DNA of 51,650 nucleotides from Candidatus Aminicenantota bacterium (GCA_017883285.1 JADGNV010000083.1:1-51650); one strand, 5' to 3'. Positions 25,156-33,900 are shown, counted from the first letter of the stretch. The notes: generated from the letters alone by a model not told the origin. Numbers and translations are program-made.

Positions 25156-26437
25156 CCTCAAACACGGCTTCAAGATCAACCCCGACAAGTGCCAGGGCCG
25201 GATGCACTGCATGCGGACCTGCCCCACCCGGGCGATCCGGGTGAAGAACGGGAAGGCGCACCTCATCTCGGAGCTCTGCATCGACTGCGGCTCCTGCCTC
25301 CCCGCCTGCCCCACCGGCGCCATTTCGGCCACGACCGTCCCCTTCACCGAGCTCGACCGGTTCAAGTTCAAGGTCGCGGTCGCCTCGCCCGCCCTGTTCG
25401 CCCAGTTCTTGATGAACGTGACGCCCGACCAGGTCGGCCGGGCCCTCCGGGAGCTCGGGTTCGACGCCGTCTGGGAATATTCGATCGACATCGAGCTCGT
25501 CGACCGGGCCATCGCCGACTGCGTCAAGCGGTGGCCGGGCCCGTTCCCCCTGATCTCCAACTCCTGCCCGGTGATCGTCCGCCTGGTCCAGGTCGCCTAT
25601 CCCAGCATGGTCGAGCAGCTCATTCCCGTCGAGGCGCCCCGCGAGATCGCGGGCCGGGAAATCAAGCGCCGCTTCTCCCGAGAGCTCGGGATCAAGCCCG
25701 AGGAGATCGCGGTCATCTACATTACGCCCTGCCAGGCCAAGACGATCTCCATCGTCCAGCCGGCCGAGGACGCCCAGAGCTACCTCGACGGAGCGGTGGG
25801 CATCTCGGAGATCTACAACGCCGTCCTGCACAAGATCCGCAAGCCGGCCAGCGGCGAGCCCAGCCAAAAGAGCGCCCCCGGGCTGGGCGAATTCTTCCAC
25901 TGGGGCGCGCCGGAGGGCGAGTTCCCCAACATGGCCCGCGAGCATTATCTGCCCATCATGGGCCTGACCGACGTCATGAATGTCTTCGACGACCTCGAGA
26001 AGGGCAAGATCCGAAACATCGAGTTCCTGGAGGCCCATGCCTGCCAGGGCGGGTGCATCGGGGGCAACCTGACCGTCGAAAACCTGTACGCCGCCCGGAC
26101 TAAGAGCCTGCAGCTGATCTCCTCTATGTCGAAGCGCTCGCCCCAGTTCGTCAAGGAGGTCGAGCGGCGCTATGCCGTGGAGGACCTGTCTCTCCGGGGG
26201 CCGCTCAAGCCGCGCATCATCGAAGGGGAAGTAATCGACCTCTTCGAGCGCGTCCGGCGGCGGAAGAGGACGGAAGAGCTGATGAAGGCCCTGCCGCTGC
26301 TGAACTGCGGGCTGTGCGGCGCCCCGCGCTGCCGGAACCACGCCGAGGACGTGGCGGGGGGCCGGTCCCAGGTCGGGGATTGCGTTTTCCTCTCGCGGGA
26401 GCGCATCGAGACGCTGCGGAGCATTTACAAGAAGTAG
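25148..26437 (+). CDS. [FeFe]-hydrogenase-like protein, probably sensory type
   Basis: 429 residues. N-terminal double ferredoxin: the second motif is complete (CIDCGSCLPACP), but in the first the second Cys is Arg (C15-QG-R18-MH-C21-MRT-C25). The Fe-only hydrogenase large domain follows with H-cluster loops L1 NSCP (C140), L2 TPCQAK (C195) and L3 ACQGGC (C299, C303). The four cluster cysteines are kept, but the proton-transfer Cys of the TSCCP loop is Ser and the Met of MPC is Thr. A C-terminal [4Fe-4S] FeS domain has C387, C390, C395 and C412. Catalytic HydA enzymes keep the replaced residues; putatively sensory or HsfB-like groups do not. Co-translated with the HATPase protein. No hydEFG maturase is in the window. 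Confidence 0.85.
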   Translation: MADLKHGFKINPDKCQGRMHCMRTCPTRAIRVKNGKAHLISELCIDCGSCLPACPTGAISATTVPFTELDRFKFKVAVASPALFAQFLMNVTPDQVGRALRELGFDAVWEYSIDIELVDRAIADCVKRWPGPFPLISNSCPVIVRLVQVAYPSMVEQLIPVEAPREIAGREIKRRFSRELGIKPEEIAVIYITPCQAKTISIVQPAEDAQSYLDGAVGISEIYNAVLHKIRKPASGEPSQKSAPGLGEFFHWGAPEGEFPNMAREHYLPIMGLTDVMNVFDDLEKGKIRNIEFLEAHACQGGCIGGNLTVENLYAARTKSLQLISSMSKRSPQFVKEVERRYAVEDLSLRGPLKPRIIEGEVIDLFERVRRRKRTEELMKALPLLNCGLCGAPRCRNHAEDVAGGRSQVGDCVFLSRERIETLRSIYKK

Positions 26438-26446
26438 CGGCGGTAT

Positions 26447-26465
26447 CGGCGCTAGGGTCGGCCCC
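26447..26465 (+). repeat. 19-nt copy of the 15982-16119 element
   Basis: Matches 15992-16010 at 18 of 19 positions, same orientation, 9 nt after the last gene of the redox cluster. Together the two copies bracket the cluster. Confidence 0.5.
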
Positions 26466-26476
26466 GGCGCCGTTTG

Positions 26477-27391
26477 TCATTTTCGGATAGCGCCGCCCAA
26501 ATAAAAGACTACGCCGATGGATCCCTCCACATAGGACGGATTCACCGGCAGCGTGAACGTCTTGCCGCTCCGGGCCAGGTCTGCCGCTTCCGCGGCGCCG
26601 AACGGCTGGCCCTTGATGTCGGTAAAGAAAATCCCGTCGTAGGACCCATAGACGAAATTCCAAGTGAGTGTCTTTGTCGGGCAGTAGAAGCAGCGTGCCT
26701 CGAGCCGGATGGCGAGCCGGTCGTTCACCATAAGGTTCAAGGCGGCCCCCAGGTCGGCCCCGAGGGCGGTCCAGGACGTGGCGGGAATACTGAGGCCGAC
26801 GGGAAGGGCGTCCACATACTGGGTCAGAACCCAATTCGGATCTACGAAGACGGGCTCCGTCTTTGTGGTACCGTAGCCGAAGATGGTATCCGCCCGGAAC
26901 GTGTTCCGGAAGAGCGTCAGCCCTCCCGAAAACGCGCCTTCGACGCGTCCGGTCCCCGTGCGGGCCGCGAGATTGATCGACAGCGGCAGCGTGGTGATAT
27001 GGCCCAGCCGGTCGAAGCCCTGCTCCAGCAATCCGGATTCGCCCGAGTTCCACGTCCAATGGAAATTGAAAACCGAGGTATTCCCGACGCCGGCGCCCAA
27101 AAAGCCGGCCCGGAGCTGGATGCCTATCGTGGGGCTGAAGAAATAGGCCAGGGAGGCGCCGGCCGCGAGGCCGAGGTCGGGATACATGGTGATCACGGTC
27201 TGCTCATTGACGGCGCTCAAGTAATTCGAGCTCCAAGAGGCCGAATAAAGGGTCGATCCGGTGATCCGGGAAAAAGCGACGCTGCCGAAGAGGTGCAGCT
27301 CAAACTTGTTCCGGCCCGCGTTATCCGCGGAAACGGGAAGCAGCCCGGCGGCCAGGGCGAGAGCGAGAACGGCAAGGGCCCTCTGTTTCAC
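26477..27391 (-). CDS. Outer-membrane beta-barrel protein of unknown function
   Basis: 304 residues. Signal peptide about 1-22 (ALAVLALALAAGLLPVSA). The rest is alternating strands with Gly- and aromatic-rich turns (LAAGASLAYFFSPTIGIQLRAGFLG, LGADLGAALNLMVNDRLAIRLEARCFY), typical of OmpA/OprF-like or opacity-type barrels. Start GTG at 27391 with AAGGAG 6 nt upstream. It lies downstream of the second VPS10/BNR gene, separated by a terminator-like hairpin, so it may receive only read-through transcription. No substrate can be proposed. Confidence 0.78.
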   Translation of the reverse strand: MKQRALAVLALALAAGLLPVSADNAGRNKFELHLFGSVAFSRITGSTLYSASWSSNYLSAVNEQTVITMYPDLGLAAGASLAYFFSPTIGIQLRAGFLGAGVGNTSVFNFHWTWNSGESGLLEQGFDRLGHITTLPLSINLAARTGTGRVEGAFSGGLTLFRNTFRADTIFGYGTTKTEPVFVDPNWVLTQYVDALPVGLSIPATSWTALGADLGAALNLMVNDRLAIRLEARCFYCPTKTLTWNFVYGSYDGIFFTDIKGQPFGAAEAADLARSGKTFTLPVNPSYVEGSIGVVFYLGGAIRK

Positions 27392-27405
27392 GTCGATCTC
27401 CTTTC

Positions 27406-27451
27406 AAAAAACAACCCCCCCGCCCCTTCCCCGGGGAAAGAGCGAGGGGGG
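27406..27451 (-). terminator. Intrinsic terminator after VPS10/BNR paralog 2
   Basis: On the minus strand a C-rich arm (27451-27445), an inner palindrome TTCCCCGGGGAA and a G-rich arm (27421-27415) are followed by TTGTTTTTT (T run 27411-27406). It begins 13 nt after the stop codon. Confidence 0.6.
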
Positions 27452-27464
27452 ATTTCAAGCGGAC

Positions 27465-29867
27465 TCAGTTGCCGAAGAAGCGGCCCCGCCGCTTGTCCTT
27501 GGCGTTCACCGGATTGGCGTCGAGGGCCCACATTCCCCGGCCGTGGGTGGCGATGACAACGATGTTGTCGCGGGGGTGGACGATCAGGTCGTGAACGTAG
27601 GTCGAAGGCAGGTTGGCTCCGAGGACCTGCCAGGTCTTGGCCCCGTCCGTCGTGACGTAGACGGCTTGGTCCGTGCCGACATACAGGATGTTCTTGTCGA
27701 CCGGGTCCTCGCGGATGACGTTCACCGGCCCGAGCGGGATGCCCTTCGAGATATCCACCCAGGTCTTTCCGTAGTCCTTGGATTTCCAGACGTACGGGGC
27801 GACGTCGTCGTCGCGCTTCCCGTTCTGGGTCATATAGACCGTCCCCAAATCGTACTGCGAGGCGACGAGGCGCGAGACCCACTTCTGATATGGGAGGCCG
27901 GCCGTGATCTCCTGCCAGGCCTTGCCGCCGTCCTTCGTGACCCACACCCGGCCGTCGTCCGTACCGGCGTAGATCAAGCCGTATTTGAGCGGCGATTCGG
28001 AGATGGCGAAGAGCGTGTGATACGGGATATCGCCCATTTCGGCGGCCGTGTTGTAGGTCAGGTCGGGGCTGATCTTTTCCCAGGTGTCCCCCCGGTCGAG
28101 CGTGCGGAAGAGGAACTGCATGCCGTGATAGACGATGTTCGCATTGTGCGGCGAAAGGATGAACGGCGCGAGCCACTGGCCCCGGAGCCGCGGCTCGTTC
28201 TCGAACTGGACCGGGAGCAGGATCTTGCTCAGCGGCCGCCCCGGCGCCGCGCCAGGCTTATCATATTCCGCGCGACTGATGGTGCCGTAGAAGCCGGCCG
28301 AATAGACGATATTGGGGTTGGACGGATCGATAGCCTGGTTCGAGCCCTCGCCCCCCGGCGCGCTTTCGAACCGCTGGGCGGGGATCCGGTCGCGGCCGCG
28401 GCTCAGGTCCACGGGGGCGCGGAAACTGCCGTGGTCCTGCATCGAGCCGTAGACCTTAAAGGGCGTGCCCATGTCGTAGGCGATGTTGAAGAACTGGCAG
28501 ACGGGCAAATTGTCCCGGAACGGCTTCCAAGTCATGCCCTTGTCGTAGGAGACGGCCAGGCCCTGGTCGAAGCCGTTGACCAGGTAATTGGAATTGTCGG
28601 GGTCGATCCAAAGGGCGTGGTGGTCGCCCCCGGAACTCCGGAGCCTACGGAACGTCTTTCCCCCGTCCGTGGACGTGTTCAGGCCGAGCCCCATGGTGTA
28701 GACCGTGTTCTCATCGTTGGGATCGACCCGGATCTGCCCGAACACCCAGCCGTAGGTGCCGGAGAGGTTTTCCATGTAGCTTTTCATCTCGGGCGTCACG
28801 GGACAGACAAGCTTCCAGGTCTCGCCCTTGTCGTCGGACCGGTAGACCGTGGCCCCCTTGATAAAGCCGGCCGAGGGCACACCGTAGGAATCGGCCTTTT
28901 CCTCCTCGGTCGCCTCGTGCGCCTTCTCGTAGTTGTCGACCAGGGCGTAGAGGACGTTGGGCTTGGTCTGGCAGATGTCGAGGCCGATGCGGCCGCGGAA
29001 CTTTGCCTCCGGCAGGCCGGCGTTGACCGGCTTCCAGGTCTTGCCGCCGTCGAGCGACTTGAAGATCCCGTTGTCCTTGGACAGGGGCTCGTTGCGCGGG
29101 TCGTTCCATTTCTTGCGCGTCCGCTGCCACAAGGCGGCATAGAGCGCCTCGTTGTTTTGGGGATCCATCCGCAGCTCGATGGCGCCCGTCCCGTCGTTGA
29201 TATAGAGGATCTTTTCCCAGGTCTTGCCGCCGTCGGTCGTCTTGTAGACGCCTCGATCGCGGTTGGTTGTCCATTCGCAGCCCGAGGCGGCGACGTAGAC
29301 GATGTCCGGGTTCTTGGGATGGACGACGATCCGGGCGATCGTGTTCGTCCCGGCCAGGCCCATATGCGCCCAGGTCTTGCCGCCGTCCACGGACTTGTAA
29401 ACGCCGACGCCGGACTGGGAGCTGCGGAAGATGTTGGCCTCGCCCGTCCCGATCCAGATGATCTTGGGATCGGAAGGCGCCAGGGCCAGGTTGCCGATGG
29501 CGGTCGAGGGCCCGTTCTCGAAAACCGGCTCCCAGGTCGTGCCTTCGTTCTCGGTTTTCCAGACGCCGCCCGAGGCGGTGGCGACGAACATGGTGTAATT
29601 CCGTCCCTTGGGCGCCACCACGGCGATGTCCGTCGACCGGCCGCTGACGTTGACGGGACCGAGGAACTGCCACTTCTCGTCCTTGAACTTGGAGACCTTT
29701 TCCATTTCAACGTGCTGGTCGTACATCTTCAGCCGGAGCTGCGGATCGGTGTTCGTGATCCGGGCCGGCCTGCGGACCTGTTGGGCAGAGATCGCCGCGA
29801 CCAGGGCCAGCACGCAAACGGCCAGGGCGATCGCCTTCGCGGGGAATGATTTCCGGATAGGGGCCAT
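27465..29867 (-). CDS. Secreted VPS10/sortilin-like BNR-repeat propeller protein (paralog 2)
   Basis: 800 residues, same architecture as the 13480 gene. Signal peptide about 1-28 (ALAVCVLALVAAISAQ). Many Asp-box repeats follow (VDGGKTWAHM, TDGGKTWEKI, LDGGKTWKPV, LDRGDTWEKI, KDYGKTWVDI, TDGAKTWQVL). The shared block GTYGWVFGQIRVDPND in both copies shows recent common ancestry. Probable extracellular or periplasmic binding protein; catalytic residues are not apparent. AAGGAGG lies well placed before the ATG, and the promoter is at 29926-29955. Confidence 0.9.
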   Translation of the reverse strand: MAPIRKSFPAKAIALAVCVLALVAAISAQQVRRPARITNTDPQLRLKMYDQHVEMEKVSKFKDEKWQFLGPVNVSGRSTDIAVVAPKGRNYTMFVATASGGVWKTENEGTTWEPVFENGPSTAIGNLALAPSDPKIIWIGTGEANIFRSSQSGVGVYKSVDGGKTWAHMGLAGTNTIARIVVHPKNPDIVYVAASGCEWTTNRDRGVYKTTDGGKTWEKILYINDGTGAIELRMDPQNNEALYAALWQRTRKKWNDPRNEPLSKDNGIFKSLDGGKTWKPVNAGLPEAKFRGRIGLDICQTKPNVLYALVDNYEKAHEATEEEKADSYGVPSAGFIKGATVYRSDDKGETWKLVCPVTPEMKSYMENLSGTYGWVFGQIRVDPNDENTVYTMGLGLNTSTDGGKTFRRLRSSGGDHHALWIDPDNSNYLVNGFDQGLAVSYDKGMTWKPFRDNLPVCQFFNIAYDMGTPFKVYGSMQDHGSFRAPVDLSRGRDRIPAQRFESAPGGEGSNQAIDPSNPNIVYSAGFYGTISRAEYDKPGAAPGRPLSKILLPVQFENEPRLRGQWLAPFILSPHNANIVYHGMQFLFRTLDRGDTWEKISPDLTYNTAAEMGDIPYHTLFAISESPLKYGLIYAGTDDGRVWVTKDGGKAWQEITAGLPYQKWVSRLVASQYDLGTVYMTQNGKRDDDVAPYVWKSKDYGKTWVDISKGIPLGPVNVIREDPVDKNILYVGTDQAVYVTTDGAKTWQVLGANLPSTYVHDLIVHPRDNIVVIATHGRGMWALDANPVNAKDKRRGRFFGN

Positions 29868-29925
29868 GCGCTAACCTCCTTGGGGACGGGGCGACGCGAC
29901 CCGCCGCCCGGCTTGAACCGGCCCC

Positions 29926-29955
29926 ATCTTACCGGCATATTTCGGTGGCAGTCAA
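29926..29955 (-). promoter_or_regulatory. Promoter of VPS10/BNR paralog 2
   Basis: Minus strand TTGACT (29955-29950), 18-nt spacer, TAAGAT (29931-29926). Leader about 50 nt. Confidence 0.65.
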
Positions 29956-30220
29956 CTCCATACCGGAATTTCCACTCGATCCATGGCCGGCTTCGGCGAG
30001 CTGGGCACTACCGTCAAAATTCCATATCGCTATCCGGGCCATCCCGCTCGTCCTGTTTGCCGCCCTGGTCCTGTTTGTCGTAGGGATCCTGGCCAGGGAC
30101 AAAATTATCACCGGACTTCACAAACTCCGGCACCCACGGGCTGATAGCATCCGCCGCTGATCGGTTCGCCGGTCTTTTCCAGAAGAACGCGATCATGTTC
30201 ACGACCGGGCGGCCTTCGCC

Positions 30221-30250
30221 TTGACATCCGGCGAAGCCCGGCGCTATAGT
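30221..30250 (+). promoter_or_regulatory. Promoter of the ABC exporter operon
   Basis: TTGACA (30221-30226), 18-nt spacer, TATAGT (30245-30250). The start near 30257 leaves a leader of about 15 nt, which excludes any start codon upstream of 30272. Confidence 0.75.
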
Positions 30251-30271
30251 TCCGGATCCAGTTCCAAACGC

Positions 30272-32053
30272 ATGAGCCCCCTCTTTACACTCTTTTCATT
30301 TGTCCGCCCGTATCGGAAGAGGGCCGCCGCCGCCCTTCTCGGCCTGGCCCTGCTCGTCGTCATGGACTTGGCCATCCCCCGTCTCATTCAGAGGATCATC
30401 GACCAGGGGATCGCCCTCCACGACCCCGGCGTTGTCGTTCGGACGGCTCTGCTGATGCTCGGCATCTCGGTCCTGAGCGCGGTCATCGCCGTCCTCAACA
30501 ACATCCTGTCCGTGCAGGTCGGAGAGGGGGTGGCCCGTGACCTGCGCCAGGCGCTCTTCCGCAAGATTCAGACCTTTTCCTACGGTGACCTGGACCGGAT
30601 GAAGACGGGCCTTCTCATGGTCCGCCTGACCAGCGACACGTCCGCTCTCCAGCGCCTGACTCAAGTTTCCCTGCGCATCGGAACGCGGGCCCCGCTTTTG
30701 ATGATCGGGAGCCTCATCCTGATGGTCCGGACCAGCCCCAGCCTGGCCCTGACCATGCTGCCGCTTCTGGGTGTGACCTCGGCCATCCTGATCCTCTTCG
30801 TCCTGAAGATGGAGCCCCTGTTCCGATCCGTCCAGCAGAAGCTGGACCGGCTCAACACCGTCCTGCAGGAGAACATCGCCGGCGCCCGCCTAGTCAAGGC
30901 CTTCGTCCGGGCCGATTACGAGGGCGCGCGCTTCGGCGCGGCCAACGAGGAGCTGACCGGCCGTTCGGTCCGGGCCATGCGGTTCATGTCCATCCTCTCG
31001 CCGGCGCTGACGGTTTGCATCAATATTGGCATGGTCCTGGTCATCGGCGTCGGCGGCCGGCAGGCGATCGCCGGCCACATGTCGATCGGCCAGATCGTGG
31101 CCTTCACCAACTACCTGCTGACGACCATGACCCCCCTCATCATGATGGCCATGCTGTCAAACGTCTGGGCCGGAGGGCTGGCCTCGGCCAAGCGAGTCCG
31201 GGAGGTGCTGGCGACCGTCCCAGAAGTGCAGGACGCCCCGGATGCGGCGGACGTGCCCGCGGGCGTTCCGTCCCGCGTGGATTTTGAACATGTCTCATTC
31301 CATTACCGGAACGGCAGCGGGGCCGCGGTTCTTGAGGATGTCGATCTGGCGGTCGCGGCCGGCCGGACCGCGGCCGTCCTGGGCGCGACCGGATCGGGCA
31401 AGTCCAGCCTGGTCCTGCTCGTGCCCCGGCTTTACGACGTCACGGCAGGAAGCGTCCGCATCGACGGCGCGGACGTCCGGGGACTCCGCCAGGCGTCCCT
31501 GCTGGGCTCCATCGGACTCGTTCCCCAAGACACCGTTCTTTTCTCCGGCACCGTCCGCGACAACATCCGCTATGGCCGTCCGGACGCCGCGGAGGCGGAC
31601 GTCGTGGCCGCGGCCAAGACGGCCCAGGCCCACGAATTCATCATGGCCCTGCCCCAGGGTTACGACAGCCGCGTGGAAGCCCGCGGCGCGAATTTTTCGG
31701 GCGGGCAGAAACAACGGCTGGCCATCGCCCGGGCGCTCCTCCTCCGCCCCCGGGTCCTGATCCTCGACGACAGCACCAGCGCGGTCGACATCGAAACGGA
31801 AACGCGCATTCAGGCGGGCCTGGCGACGGACGATCCCCCGCGCATCACGTTTGTCGTGGCCCAACGCATCAGCACCGTCCTCAACGCCGATACGATCGTC
31901 GTCCTGGACAAGGGCCGCGTCGTGGCCCAGGGCGGCCATGGCGATTTAATCCAAACCTGCCCGATCTATCGGGAAATCTACGATTCGCAATTGGGCGATG
32001 AATCGGCCCCGGACGGGCCCGAGGACATCCCCGGCGGGAGGCCTCTGCCGTGA
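30272..32053 (+). CDS. ABC exporter half-transporter A (degenerate ATP site)
   Basis: 593 residues. Six-helix type I exporter transmembrane domain (about 1-310) and ATPase domain with Walker A GATGSGKSS (about 370) and signature FSGGQ (about 475). The Walker B LILDD has Asp where the catalytic Glu belongs, and the H-loop reads VAQR with Gln in place of His. These are the hallmarks of the non-hydrolysing site of heterodimeric exporters such as TM287/288 and BmrCD. It pairs with the next gene, whose start overlaps its stop (GTGA). The start is set by the promoter; no good ribosome-binding site is visible. Likely exports lipid, drug or peptide. Confidence 0.92.
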   Translation: MSPLFTLFSFVRPYRKRAAAALLGLALLVVMDLAIPRLIQRIIDQGIALHDPGVVVRTALLMLGISVLSAVIAVLNNILSVQVGEGVARDLRQALFRKIQTFSYGDLDRMKTGLLMVRLTSDTSALQRLTQVSLRIGTRAPLLMIGSLILMVRTSPSLALTMLPLLGVTSAILILFVLKMEPLFRSVQQKLDRLNTVLQENIAGARLVKAFVRADYEGARFGAANEELTGRSVRAMRFMSILSPALTVCINIGMVLVIGVGGRQAIAGHMSIGQIVAFTNYLLTTMTPLIMMAMLSNVWAGGLASAKRVREVLATVPEVQDAPDAADVPAGVPSRVDFEHVSFHYRNGSGAAVLEDVDLAVAAGRTAAVLGATGSGKSSLVLLVPRLYDVTAGSVRIDGADVRGLRQASLLGSIGLVPQDTVLFSGTVRDNIRYGRPDAAEADVVAAAKTAQAHEFIMALPQGYDSRVEARGANFSGGQKQRLAIARALLLRPRVLILDDSTSAVDIETETRIQAGLATDDPPRITFVVAQRISTVLNADTIVVLDKGRVVAQGGHGDLIQTCPIYREIYDSQLGDESAPDGPEDIPGGRPLP

Positions 32054-33882
32054 GCCGCCCGGTCGAGCGTACCGATAGCCGCGGCGTGCGTGCGGTCATG
32101 CAGCCGCCGCGTCATGGCGCCGTCCGCCGGATCGAGAAGGCCCGCCATCCCCGCCGGGCTTTGACCCGGCTGTTCTTCTACCTGGCCCCGTTCAAGGTAG
32201 CCATGGGCTTGGTCCTGGCCTTGGTTCTGGTTTACACCGCCCTGGGCCTGGCCGGGCCTTATCTGATGGGAGTGGCCATCGATCGGTTCCTCGCAGTGAA
32301 GCTGGTGGACGGCCTGACGACGATTGCTCTGGCCATGCTCGCGGCCTATGTCCTGAACAACCTGTTCCAGGCATGGGCCGGCTGGATCATGTCCGGCGTC
32401 TCGCAGAAATCCTTGCGAAACCTTCGCCAAGACCTCTTCCAGCGCCTTCAGGGCCTGCCCCTGGCCTTTTTCGACCGCAACCCGGCGGGCGAGCTGATGA
32501 GCCGCCTGACCAACGACATCGACGCCATCAACCAGGCCGTCTCCCAGAACATCACCTCGCTGGCTGCCAGCGTCCTGTCCATGGGCGGCATCCTGGCGGC
32601 CATGTTCATCCTCAACGCGGGCCTGGCCCTGGCCTCCCTGCTGGTCGTCCCGATCATGGCCTGGTTCGCCCAGTTCGTGGCCCGTTACACCCGCAAGGGG
32701 TTCCGCGAGCTGCAGAAGGTCCTGGGCGAGTTGAACGGCTTGGAGGAGGAGTCGATCAGCGGACTTAAAGTGATCAGCGCCTTCCGCCGCAACGATTCCG
32801 TGATGGCCGAATTCCAGGGGCGGAACCAGGCGGTTTACAAGGCCGGGGTGGCGGCCAATTCCTACGCCCTCCTGCTCATGCCGCTGTCGAACGTGCTGGG
32901 CAATTTCTTTGTCATCGTCCTGGCCGGCCTGGGCGGATGGCTGGCCTTGCGCGGGCTCGTCTCCGTCGGGATCATCGCCACCTTCATCGGCTATGGGCAA
33001 AGCTTCACCAATCCCTTGCGCCAGCTGGCCAACATGTATAATTCCATCCAGGCGGCCCTGGCCGGAGCCGAGCGCGTTTTCGAGATCATCGACACGCCCC
33101 CCGAGCCGGACGCCGCGGCGGGCTCCCCCCCTCCGGCGGCGGTGCGGGGGCATGTCCGCTTCGAGCATGTCGATTTCTCCTACGTACCCGGCCTGCCCGT
33201 CATTAAGGACATGTCCTTGGAGGCCCTCCCGGGGCAGACGATCGCCCTGGTCGGCCCGACCGGCGCCGGCAAGACGACGATCATCAACCTGCTGACCCGA
33301 TTCTACGAAATCGATCGCGGCCGGGTGACCATCGACGGCCGGGACATCCGCGATATGCCCAAGTCCGACTTGCGCCGCCTGTTGGGGCTGGTCCTGCAGG
33401 ACACGTTCCTCTTCGCCGATACCGTCATGGAAAACATCCGCTACGGCCGGCTCGAGGCGACGGACGAGGAGTGCATCAGGGCGGCTAGGACGGCCGAGGC
33501 GGACCACTTCATCCTCCGGCTCCCGCAGGGGTATCAGACCAACCTCTCCGAGCGGGCCGGCAACATCAGCCAGGGCCAGCGCCAGCTCCTGGCCATCGCC
33601 CGGGCCATCCTGGCCGATCCGGCCATCCTGATCCTGGACGAGGCCACGAGCAGCGTCGATACCCGGACGGAATCCCGAATTCAGAAAGCCCTTCTGACCC
33701 TGATGAAAGGACGGACAAGCTTCGTCATCGCCCATCGCCTCAGCACCATCCGCGAGGCGGACCGCGTGGTGGTCATCGACCGGGGGGCCGTCGTCGAGGA
33801 GGGGACGCACCGGGAGCTCCTGGATAAAAAGGGATTCTACGATCATCTCTACCGGAGTCAATTCAAGGGACTGGCGATCTGA
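32050..33882 (+). CDS. ABC exporter half-transporter B (catalytic ATP site)
   Basis: 610 residues. A roughly 35-residue basic N-terminal extension precedes six membrane helices. The ATPase domain has Walker A GPTGAGKTT (about 401), Walker B LILDEA with the catalytic Glu (about 528) and H-loop VIAHR, but its signature is ISQGQ rather than LSGGQ. This complements partner A exactly: the intact site uses B's Walker motifs with A's FSGGQ, and the degenerate site uses A's Walker motifs with B's altered signature. Starts at GTG overlapping the partner's stop by 4 nt. Confidence 0.93.
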   Translation: MSRPVERTDSRGVRAVMQPPRHGAVRRIEKARHPRRALTRLFFYLAPFKVAMGLVLALVLVYTALGLAGPYLMGVAIDRFLAVKLVDGLTTIALAMLAAYVLNNLFQAWAGWIMSGVSQKSLRNLRQDLFQRLQGLPLAFFDRNPAGELMSRLTNDIDAINQAVSQNITSLAASVLSMGGILAAMFILNAGLALASLLVVPIMAWFAQFVARYTRKGFRELQKVLGELNGLEEESISGLKVISAFRRNDSVMAEFQGRNQAVYKAGVAANSYALLLMPLSNVLGNFFVIVLAGLGGWLALRGLVSVGIIATFIGYGQSFTNPLRQLANMYNSIQAALAGAERVFEIIDTPPEPDAAAGSPPPAAVRGHVRFEHVDFSYVPGLPVIKDMSLEALPGQTIALVGPTGAGKTTIINLLTRFYEIDRGRVTIDGRDIRDMPKSDLRRLLGLVLQDTFLFADTVMENIRYGRLEATDEECIRAARTAEADHFILRLPQGYQTNLSERAGNISQGQRQLLAIARAILADPAILILDEATSSVDTRTESRIQKALLTLMKGRTSFVIAHRLSTIREADRVVVIDRGAVVEEGTHRELLDKKGFYDHLYRSQFKGLAI

Positions 33883-33900
33883 GGCCAGAATCATTGCGCG

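Larger units (their letters stand above)
29868..30271. other. Divergent intergenic region (404 nt)
   Basis: Holds the minus-strand promoter of the VPS10/BNR gene and the plus-strand promoter of the ABC exporter. A 71-codon plus-strand reading frame with one hydrophobic stretch (29945-30160, GTG start) overlaps the first promoter and has no ribosome-binding site; I do not call it. Confidence 0.6.

Noticed and set aside
25148-26437. Catalytic HydA-type [FeFe] hydrogenase
   Set aside because: The TSCCP and MPC loop residues needed for fast turnover are replaced, and the gene is fused by overlap to a signalling ATPase.
29945-30160. 71-codon plus-strand frame with one hydrophobic segment
   Set aside because: No SD, GTG start inside a minus-strand promoter, and no recognisable homology; likely chance.
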